DNA from: a virus
Virus record (IMG/VR): IMGVR_UViG_3300006802_000807
Coordinates: 1-20,044 of that record
Length of the DNA: 20,044 nt
Reading direction: 5' to 3' (one strand)
Position 1 is the stretch's first letter. Every line of letters begins with the position of its first letter. Of this stretch, positions 14,137 through 20,044 are shown piece after piece. Both the position numbers and the translations under genes were made by a program. The notes below the pieces were generated by a model. It was not told the origin of the DNA, made no database searches, and worked only from the letters and a program-made list of their open reading frames with translations.

Positions 14137-16242
14137 ATGTTAGGTTTTTCACCATTAGCCTCTGCACCGCTCGGTGATAATGACGCTATTGACAGTGGGT
14201 CTTACAGCCTAACCTCCGGTACAGGGGCTTTTAGTCTTGCGGGACAGGATGCAGTACTTACGTCTACTGCAAATGTATCCTATAGTCTTACTTCAGATGT
14301 AGATACTTTTAGTCTTACAGGACAAAATGTAACACTTACCTATACACCAGTTTCTGAAGTAGCTACTTTAGTTTCCGGTACACTTGCGGTAGCATCTACT
14401 GGATTTGATTACGGCATATACCTTGATAGTGCTGGTTTTGGTAGTTTAAATATAGGTCCACTAAGTGCAGCTCAAGCACTTACATTAACTGCTGCCCAAG
14501 GTACTTTTGCACTTACGGGACAAGATGTAACCTTTACTGTTTCTGCAAGTTATACTCTTGCTGCTGATGCTGGTAGCTTTACTTTAACTGGACAAACTGT
14601 AGCAACTACAGCAAACTTAATTGTTGCGCTAGGCAATAGTAGCTTTACTTTAACGGGTCAGGCAACAGGATTAAACCAGTCTCTTAATGTTTTAGCTGAG
14701 CAAGGTTCATTTAGCCTAACTGGTCAAGTAGCAAACTTTACTAAAGTTCTGAATGTTACCGCTGATCAAGTTACATTTAGTCTTTCCGGCCAGACTGTTG
14801 CGCTAACGACAGACAACAATGTTGCTGCAGAATATGGTTCATTTAGTTTAGCAGGTCAAGCTGCAAACTTTACTAAAGACAATAGTATTGCTGCTGGTCA
14901 TGGTTCGTTTGTACTCACTGGACAAGACGCACTAAAGAATATATCTGAAACCGCTGGACTTGTATCTTTCAGTGTAAGTGGGCAGGCAGTAACACTTACT
15001 AAAAATCTTAATGTAGCAGTAGACAATGCAAGCTATACTGTAACAGGTCAAAGCGTAACGCTTGGTTTAAGTTATAGTATAACATCAAATACTGGTAGCT
15101 TTACTTTAACAGGTCAAGCTGCATCAAAAGGAATTGCTGAAGCTGTTGAGTATGCATCTTTCAGTGTTTCTGGACAAAGTGTATCGTTTACTAAAGTCCT
15201 TAATGTTACTCTTGATCAAGGTACGTTTACGCTAACTGGTCAAGATGCAGCACGAAATATTCCACTAAAGACTAATACAGGTTACTACGCACTTAGTGGA
15301 AAAGATGCAGGCTCTGTAAAAGAAATTAGCATTATTTCATCTAGGGGTATCTTTACCCTGTCTGGGCAAAGTGCTGTAGTTGGTATTTCTAAACGTCTTT
15401 CTGTAGATGCTGGGGCATACAGCATAACAGGCTATGACGTAAGATTTAGTATATCTTTAGCGGCTAATACAGGCACGTACACACTCACTGCTCCTGCAAC
15501 AAACCTAACTAAATACCTAAGAATATCGCTTGGACTAGGTTCGTTTACTTTTGAAGGTCAGGATGCATTTAAAGCAATCTCCGAGCTTGCTGGTCTAGTA
15601 TCCTTTACAGTAAATGGGAAAAATACAACACTAACATCTGTACGTTCTTTTGCCGCAGATTCAGGTAGCTTTACTGTTACGGGTCAAGATGCAGCTACGC
15701 TAAAAGAAGTTAAAGTTGTTGCCACATCTGGTAGCTATACGGTAGCTGAACAAGATGTAACATTTGGTGTTGAACTATCTATTATACCTAACACTACAGA
15801 ATATGTATTTACAGGTCAAGCAACATCCTTTAAAATTAACAGAGCACTCTCTGCTGATTATGAAACATTCACAGTTACGGGCCAAGATGTAACTGTACGT
15901 GTTAAAAGAAAAGTATCTAGTAACGCTGGTGTATTTGTACTAACTGGACAGGACGTTAGTTTTCTTAATACGGTTAGTTTGGCTGCTGCCAATACAAGCT
16001 TTACTCTAACAGGTCAAGATATAGGTATTGGAACTGCTACAACACTGTCTAGTGCAGCACTACACATAAATACAAATAGCGTCTCAATTGTAGAGAACGT
16101 AGGTGTATATACACCAGTATACACAAACATACTGTATCTAACACCAGACGATGAAAGAAACACAGTTTATATTTCGCCTAAAGAAAATCATACAGTTGTG
16201 CTGACACCACAAGACAGACGATCAACAGTATACGCCGCATAA
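14137..16242 (+). CDS. Repeat-built virion surface protein with 26 GSFTLTGQ-type repeats
   Basis: This is a 701-residue protein with AAGAGGT ahead of the start. After a short opening (MLGFSPLASAPLGDN) it consists almost wholly of a repeat with the core G-S-F-T-L-T-G-Q-D-A/V. The G-Q (or equivalent) stands at residues 36, 62, 128, 152 and then every 20 or 22 residues to 626. Between cores lies an 'x-L-x-V-x-A-x-x' strand, so each unit is a two-strand beta element. The last 40 residues hold three roughly ten-residue units (LYLTPDDERN, TVYISPKENH, TVVLTPQDRR) closing in STVYAA, which look like a separate C-terminal cap. No enzyme or membrane signal is seen. Proteins of this style recur in aquatic phages next to the fibre-tail adaptor. 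A long fibre or capsid appendage is the likely role, with binding target unknown. Confidence 0.75.
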   Translation: MLGFSPLASAPLGDNDAIDSGSYSLTSGTGAFSLAGQDAVLTSTANVSYSLTSDVDTFSLTGQNVTLTYTPVSEVATLVSGTLAVASTGFDYGIYLDSAGFGSLNIGPLSAAQALTLTAAQGTFALTGQDVTFTVSASYTLAADAGSFTLTGQTVATTANLIVALGNSSFTLTGQATGLNQSLNVLAEQGSFSLTGQVANFTKVLNVTADQVTFSLSGQTVALTTDNNVAAEYGSFSLAGQAANFTKDNSIAAGHGSFVLTGQDALKNISETAGLVSFSVSGQAVTLTKNLNVAVDNASYTVTGQSVTLGLSYSITSNTGSFTLTGQAASKGIAEAVEYASFSVSGQSVSFTKVLNVTLDQGTFTLTGQDAARNIPLKTNTGYYALSGKDAGSVKEISIISSRGIFTLSGQSAVVGISKRLSVDAGAYSITGYDVRFSISLAANTGTYTLTAPATNLTKYLRISLGLGSFTFEGQDAFKAISELAGLVSFTVNGKNTTLTSVRSFAADSGSFTVTGQDAATLKEVKVVATSGSYTVAEQDVTFGVELSIIPNTTEYVFTGQATSFKINRALSADYETFTVTGQDVTVRVKRKVSSNAGVFVLTGQDVSFLNTVSLAAANTSFTLTGQDIGIGTATTLSSAALHINTNSVSIVENVGVYTPVYTNILYLTPDDERNTVYISPKENHTVVLTPQDRRSTVYAA
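14224..16029 (+). repeat. 26-copy protein repeat, period 20-22 residues
   Basis: The repeat covers residues 30-631 of the protein. Intervals between successive G-Q positions are 26, 66 and 24 at the start and then 22 or 20 throughout. All are even, and the 66-residue interval equals three periods and holds degenerate sequence. Copies with altered core include GYDVRF at 432, APATNL at 452, GKNTTL at 494 and EQDVTF at 538. DNA copies differ at many synonymous sites. Confidence 0.85.
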
Positions 16243-16255
16243 TAAGGAAGATAAA

Positions 16256-16573
16256 ATGTCATATAGATGGCCCGACAAAGACCCTGATGAGATTGTAGAT
16301 TACAGTGTAGACTGGTCACGCTTACTAAGGGACGACACGTTATCTGCCACTACGTGGTATATCTATGATGGTGAAGGTGTCAAGACTGAGGTTACTGGTG
16401 CTTCCGTAGTGAATGGCTTACAGTTCGTAACTGGTACTATCTCTGGTCAAGTTGCTACTGCACGTTTTTCTCTAGGCACAAACAACGTGAGATATACAAT
16501 TAACTGTAAGATCATCTCTGGTAGCGGCCTTGTGTATGAACGCTCTATCTTCCTGCGTATGAAGGAGAAGTAA
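16256..16573 (+). CDS. Fibre-tail adaptor candidate
   Basis: This is a 105-residue protein with AAGGAAG before the ATG. The opening WPDKDPDEIVDYSVDWSRLLRDDTLSATTWYIYDG matches the pattern of small phage proteins described as fibre-tail adaptors. Those share 'K-D-P-D-E-V/I-x-D-Y-x-x-D-W', 'D-T-I/L-x-x-x-x-W' and a later Ig-like strand set ending in a 'G-x-x-Y/F-E-R-S/T-I-x-L-x-V/M' strand. Here the end is GLVYERSIFLRMKEK. The usual central 'W-L-S-G-G' is replaced by RFSLGTNNVRYTINCKI. It would link a fibre to the tail or head surface. It lies between the repeat protein and the head-tail adaptor, which agrees with a joining role. Confidence 0.6.
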   Translation: MSYRWPDKDPDEIVDYSVDWSRLLRDDTLSATTWYIYDGEGVKTEVTGASVVNGLQFVTGTISGQVATARFSLGTNNVRYTINCKIISGSGLVYERSIFLRMKEK

Positions 16574-16575
16574 TA

Positions 16576-17268
16576 ATGCCTGCGTATAACTACTTAGGTC
16601 TTGTCAATGACGTAAACAGAAGGCTCAATGAGGTAGAGTTAACTTCGGCTAACTTTGATGGAGCTACTGGTTACTACAGTTTTGCTAAGGATGCAGTCAA
16701 CTCCGCTGTACGACATATCAATCAGGAAGAGTTTGAGTGGCCGTGGAACCATGTTGAGGAAACAGAGGTTTTAGTTCCGGGTGTTGTGCGTTACAGCTAT
16801 CCCTATGATGCCAAGACCATTAACTTCAACACCTTTCGTATCCGGCAAGACGATGTTAATGCTAACGAAACACGTAAATTAAAAGCCATGAACTACGAAG
16901 AATATATTGACAAATACGTGTACAGCGAGTATAACTCTAGTAATAGTATAAGAAGTATGCCCTCATACGTTGTGCGTACTCCTAGCAGAGAGCTTATCTT
17001 GGTCCCTTCGCCGGATAAAGCCTATGAAGTAGTGTATGAATACTACACATACAGCTTTACTCTTGAGAAGGCTACTGACATCCCGACCATCCCAGAGCCT
17101 TACAGACACGTTATTGTAGACGGTGCTATGTACTACGTTTACCAGTTCCGTGGGGATATGCAGGCAGCTAACTTTGCTCAGGATAAGTTTGAATCTGGTA
17201 TCAAGAACTTACGTAGTTTGCACATTAATAGAACCGAATACCTTAAAGATACAAGAGTTCATTTCTAA
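16576..17268 (+). CDS. Head-tail adaptor (tail tubular A-like / phage adaptor protein)
   Basis: This 230-residue protein begins at an ATG preceded by GGAGAAG. The first part is helical (YLGLVNDVNRRLNEVEL, YSFAKDAVNSAVRHINQEEFEWPWN), followed by a beta part (EVLVPGVVRYSYPYDAKTINFNTFRI, YEVVYEYYTYSFTL). It ends in long helices (IPEPYRHVIVDGAMYYVYQFRGDMQAANFAQDKFESGIKNLRSL). This order and length fit the adaptor ring that binds under the portal in short-tailed phages, comparable with T7 gp11 or the adaptor of Escherichia phage SU10. 'PYRHVIVDGAMYY' with a following Ala-rich helix is typical. Its stop overlaps the next ATG (TAATG), pairing it with the nozzle candidate. Exact family is judged by eye. 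Confidence 0.75.
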   Translation: MPAYNYLGLVNDVNRRLNEVELTSANFDGATGYYSFAKDAVNSAVRHINQEEFEWPWNHVEETEVLVPGVVRYSYPYDAKTINFNTFRIRQDDVNANETRKLKAMNYEEYIDKYVYSEYNSSNSIRSMPSYVVRTPSRELILVPSPDKAYEVVYEYYTYSFTLEKATDIPTIPEPYRHVIVDGAMYYVYQFRGDMQAANFAQDKFESGIKNLRSLHINRTEYLKDTRVHF

Positions 17269-18806
17269 TGGCTACAGCATGGCAGACATTTCCTATTGAG
17301 TTTAAGGGGGGCTTGATTTCTAGCCTCTCCCCTTTACAGCAGGGTATTCAAGCTGTTGGTTCTGCCTCTATCCTACAAAACTTTGAGCCGTCTAAAGAGG
17401 GTGGCTACGCAAAGATTAGAGGGTATGATAAGTTTGATAGTAATGCTATCCCCGGCACTGAGCCTGTACTTGGGGTTAAAGTAGTTGCAGCGGGTGAGGT
17501 CTTAGCTATCCGTAGTGATGGTACTTACAGTAAAGTATATAAAAGTACGGGCATAGGTTGGACATTAAAAGCTACGGCTGCTCTAAACGGAGCTAAAGTA
17601 CGGTTCACTGAGTTAAACTTTGGTACAGGCCATGTTATCCTTGGCGTAGACAGCGTTAACTATCCCTTTGTGTATGATGATGTTGCAGATACTGTTACTT
17701 ATCTTACAACCCCGGCGGATGTTGAGGGCGCTTCTCACATAGCTGTATTCAAGACTACCACCTTTTACGCTAAAGAGACTAGTCTTTACTTTACTGCGCC
17801 CTCTACCTACAGCGACTTTACTGCTGCTAATGGTGGTGGTGTTATTAATGTAGGCAACCAGATCACAGGCTTAGCGGTATTCCGTGACCAACTGATTGTG
17901 TTTAGCAGAAACAGCATCAAGCGTATTACTGGTAGTTCAATCGCTGATTTTGTTGTTGCTCCTATTACGGATCGCATTGGCTGCATTAATGGCGATACTA
18001 TTCAAGAAGTAGGCGGCGACATTATGTATGTTGCTCCTGATGGTATTAGGCTCTTAAGTGCAACAGATCGCATTGGTGACTTTGGCTTAGATATTCCTTC
18101 TGATACTATTGCTAAAGACGCCTATAACTTCCTGCAGTCTGCTACAAACTTTAGCTCTATTGTTTTACGTGAGAAAGCCCAGTACCGTATCTTTGCATAT
18201 GTACCGTCTGAGCAGCAGAGTTCTGCTAAAGGGCTTCTTGCTACTAAGTTTTCTAGCCAAGGTGCAGAGTCTATTGCTTGGGCTACTACAAAAGGTATTA
18301 AAGCATACTGCAGCGATAGTAAGTATACAGCAGGCTATGACGAGACAACCATATTTGCTAACGACGATGGGTATGTCTATGAGTTAGACACAGGCTCTTC
18401 TTTTGATGGGGATGTCATTGAGGCTATCTATGAGTCTCCTTATATGGCTATTACTGACCCGCAAGCACGTAAGACGGTATACAAACTCATCTTATATGCT
18501 GATCCTTTAGGGACTATGTCTCTTGATGTAAACCTTAAGTTTGATTTTGGCAAGGCTACCAATACAGACGTTATTCAGCCTACTACTTTTAACATCACAA
18601 GTACTGGTAGTGCTATATTTCTCTACGGCTCTACTAATGCAGTGTTTGGCTCTGCTACTTTTGGGGGCGTATTAGATAAACAATACGCTAGAAACATTAT
18701 AGGCTCTGGTAAAACTGTAGCTATGCGTATTGAAGATAGTTCAACTAACCCTTCATTTACTCTGGACACGGCGATTCTAGAGTTTAGACAGAACGATAGA
18801 CAATAA
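17268..18806 (+). CDS. Tail nozzle / DNA-stabilisation protein candidate
   Basis: This 512-residue protein overlaps the adaptor stop by one base. It begins PIEFKGGLISSLSPLQQGIQAVGSASILQNFEPSKEGGYAKIRGYDKFD. This is a hallmark opening of nozzle-type tail proteins, in which a G-G-L segment leads to 'N-F-x-P-x-x-x-G-G-Y-x-x-x-x-G-Y'. The rest is a beta-propeller-like series. Conserved-looking pieces are ITGLAVFRDQLIVFSRNSIKRITGSS (about 200-225), GCINGDTIQEVGGDIMYVAPDGIRLLSATDRIGD (about 240-272) and a C-terminal beta domain. By analogy with P22 gp10 and T7 gp12 it forms the lower tail tube that holds in the packaged DNA and docks fibres. Frame, length and adjacency to the adaptor all agree. Confidence 0.75.
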   Translation: MATAWQTFPIEFKGGLISSLSPLQQGIQAVGSASILQNFEPSKEGGYAKIRGYDKFDSNAIPGTEPVLGVKVVAAGEVLAIRSDGTYSKVYKSTGIGWTLKATAALNGAKVRFTELNFGTGHVILGVDSVNYPFVYDDVADTVTYLTTPADVEGASHIAVFKTTTFYAKETSLYFTAPSTYSDFTAANGGGVINVGNQITGLAVFRDQLIVFSRNSIKRITGSSIADFVVAPITDRIGCINGDTIQEVGGDIMYVAPDGIRLLSATDRIGDFGLDIPSDTIAKDAYNFLQSATNFSSIVLREKAQYRIFAYVPSEQQSSAKGLLATKFSSQGAESIAWATTKGIKAYCSDSKYTAGYDETTIFANDDGYVYELDTGSSFDGDVIEAIYESPYMAITDPQARKTVYKLILYADPLGTMSLDVNLKFDFGKATNTDVIQPTTFNITSTGSAIFLYGSTNAVFGSATFGGVLDKQYARNIIGSGKTVAMRIEDSSTNPSFTLDTAILEFRQNDRQ

Positions 18807-18817
18807 GGACTCATATT

Positions 18818-20044
18818 ATGACAGGCTACACACGCCGAGACGAAGATAATAGTATTGCTACCGGCAAAGTTATTGATGCTTCTGATTTTAATGAAGAGTA
18901 CGACGCTATTGAAGGTGCATTCAATGCTACTGAAGGCCACAAACATGACGGGTCTTCAGGAGAAGGTGCACCTATTACTAAGGTTGGTCCGGGCCAAGAC
19001 GTTGTGGTGTCTACTTCTGCAGTCGCTCCAAAGACTACAAACACACTTGATCTTGGTACAAGCTCTGTTCAGTATAAAGACGCCTTCTTTGACGGCACTG
19101 TAACAACAGACATTCTTACTGTAGATGAGACTTCTACCTTTGCTGGTGACATCACGGCTTCTGCTAATCTTTCTATAGGTGGAAACCTGACAGTTACAGG
19201 CAATGCTACTATTAATGGCAATCTGACCTTTGGCGAGGCAGGCACAGATACTGTAGCCTTTAGTGCAGACATTAACAGTAACATCATTCCTGATGTAAAC
19301 AATGAATATGACTTAGGTAGCTCTACACAAGAGTGGCGTGACCTTTATGTAGACGGTACAGCTAACATTGACAGCCTTGTAGCTGATACTGCTGAGATTA
19401 ACGCTGGTACTATTGATGGCACTGTTATTGGTGGTACATCTGCTTCTGATATTACTGGCACTACTATTGAAGCAACTACAGGCTTTACAGGTAATCTTAC
19501 AGGTAACGTAACTGGTGACCTTGATGGTAATGCTTCGACAGCTACTGCATTAGAAACTAAACGTACTATTGAGCTGTCTGGTGACGTTACAGCTACGGGT
19601 GTTGACTTTGATGGTACTGAGAACATTACTCTTACTACTACTATTGAGCCTAACTCTGTAGAACTAGGCACAGACACTACAGGAGACTACGTAGCTACTA
19701 TTGATGGTACTGCTGATCAGATTGAAGTAACAGGAAGTGGCTCTGAGAGTGCCGCTGTTACTGTTGGTCTGACTAATAGTGTAACCATTACAAACGATCT
19801 TAGTGTTGGTGATAATCTTACTGTTGGTGATAATCTTACTGTTGGTGGTAATCTTACTGTTAGTGGTGATTTTACTGTATCAGGCACAACTACTACAGTT
19901 AATACTGAAACTATTAATCTCGCTGATAACCAGATTGTTCTTAACTCTAATTACGATGGCGATGATCCTACACAGAATGGTGGCATTGAGATTGAACGTG
20001 GCACAGAACCTAATAAAACTCTTGTGTGGGATGAAGCTGCTGAC
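18818..20044 (+). CDS. Tail fibre protein, N-terminal 409 residues (runs off the window)
   Basis: The frame opens at the ATG at 18818 (AAGGA nine bases ahead) and has no stop up to the window end. The N terminus (GYTRRDEDNSIATGKVIDASDFNEEYDAIEGAFNATEGHKHDGSSGEGAPI) is a widespread phage fibre anchor. Its GHKHDG at 40-45 contains an H-x-H of the kind that coordinates metal in fibre trimers. Two similar units follow: TLDLGTSSVQYKDAFFDGT (about 76-94) and EYDLGSSTQEWRDLYVDGT (about 163-181). A TGNLTGNVTGDLDGNASTAT stretch (about 224-243), tandem L-T-V-G-D-N hexapeptides at 328-351 and VNTETINLADNQIVLNS come next. This shaft resembles fibres known from cyanophages and other aquatic phages. The receptor-binding tip lies outside the window. 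Confidence 0.8.
   Translation, partial: MTGYTRRDEDNSIATGKVIDASDFNEEYDAIEGAFNATEGHKHDGSSGEGAPITKVGPGQDVVVSTSAVAPKTTNTLDLGTSSVQYKDAFFDGTVTTDILTVDETSTFAGDITASANLSIGGNLTVTGNATINGNLTFGEAGTDTVAFSADINSNIIPDVNNEYDLGSSTQEWRDLYVDGTANIDSLVADTAEINAGTIDGTVIGGTSASDITGTTIEATTGFTGNLTGNVTGDLDGNASTATALETKRTIELSGDVTATGVDFDGTENITLTTTIEPNSVELGTDTTGDYVATIDGTADQIEVTGSGSESAAVTVGLTNSVTITNDLSVGDNLTVGDNLTVGGNLTVSGDFTVSGTTTTVNTETINLADNQIVLNSNYDGDDPTQNGGIEIERGTEPNKTLVWDEAAD
19799..19870 (+). repeat. Tandem 18-base repeat in the fibre shaft
   Basis: Four successive 18-base units encode L-S-V-G-D-N, L-T-V-G-D-N, L-T-V-G-G-N and L-T-V-S-G-D, followed by a partial F-T-V-S-G copy. The first three are nearly identical at DNA level (CTTACTGTTGGTGATAAT type), which points to recent duplication by slippage. 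Copy-number change would lengthen or shorten the shaft by six residues without breaking the frame. Confidence 0.8.

Noticed and set aside
14224-16029. Possible CRISPR-like or DNA-level repeat array
   Set aside because: The periodicity is at protein level. DNA copies differ at many synonymous sites and the whole stretch is one open frame.
19345-19677. Minus-strand frame of 110 residues opposite the last fibre
   Set aside because: It is low complexity (Val/Ser/Pro), a mirror of the repetitive fibre codons. No gene on this strand is supported anywhere in the window.

Overview
This window looks like the late (virion) half of the genome of a tailed double-stranded DNA phage. All 18 coding regions that I accept lie on the + strand, packed end to end with short overlaps (ATGA, TAATG). 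They follow the order packaging, portal, scaffold, capsid, head decoration and fibres, head-tail adaptor, tail, then another fibre. The short-tailed (podovirus-like) reading is an inference. It rests on the portal type, a P22/T7-like adaptor and nozzle pair at 16576-18806, and the absence of any tape-measure, sheath or baseplate gene. Protein style resembles phages known mostly from aquatic surveys. A DUF1127-like tail at the left edge fits, but does not prove, an alphaproteobacterial or other proteobacterial host.

Layout. 1-107: end of a DUF1127-like small protein. 123-2371: packaging genes (small terminase candidate, a Recombinase-domain-like DNA-binding protein, large terminase). 2372-2821: a free-standing HNH endonuclease wedged between terminase and portal. 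2821-4923: portal. 4913-6530: two conserved-type proteins of unknown role. 6595-7530: scaffold. 7531-7787: the only sizeable intergenic gap in the window, with a candidate promoter and a GC-rich RNA fold that can form two mutually exclusive stems. 7788-8855: major capsid protein with strikingly selected codons, followed by a terminator-like hairpin. 8928-9787: two related small decoration-type proteins. 9801-16242: a roughly 6.4 kb fibre cassette. It holds a fibre with YadA-like 14-residue repeats, two small proteins, a Tyr/Ser-rich 717-residue protein, and a 701-residue protein made of 26 copies of a GSFTLTGQ-type repeat. 16256-16573: fibre-tail adaptor candidate. 16576-18806: head-tail adaptor and nozzle/tail-hub candidate. 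18818 to the window end: a further tail fibre, cut by the window.

How it works together (inference from family knowledge): the terminase proteins cut DNA and thread it through the portal into a shell built from the capsid protein on the scaffold. No maturation protease is recognisable between portal and capsid gene, so assembly may resemble T7 or P22. The adaptor and nozzle seal the portal. The fibre genes, unusually numerous and repeat-rich and placed between the capsid and adaptor genes, supply host recognition and perhaps capsid-surface appendages. I see no tRNA, CRISPR array, insertion sequence, integrase or reverse transcriptase here. The most unusual material is the pair of repeat fibres and the structured leader of the capsid gene.
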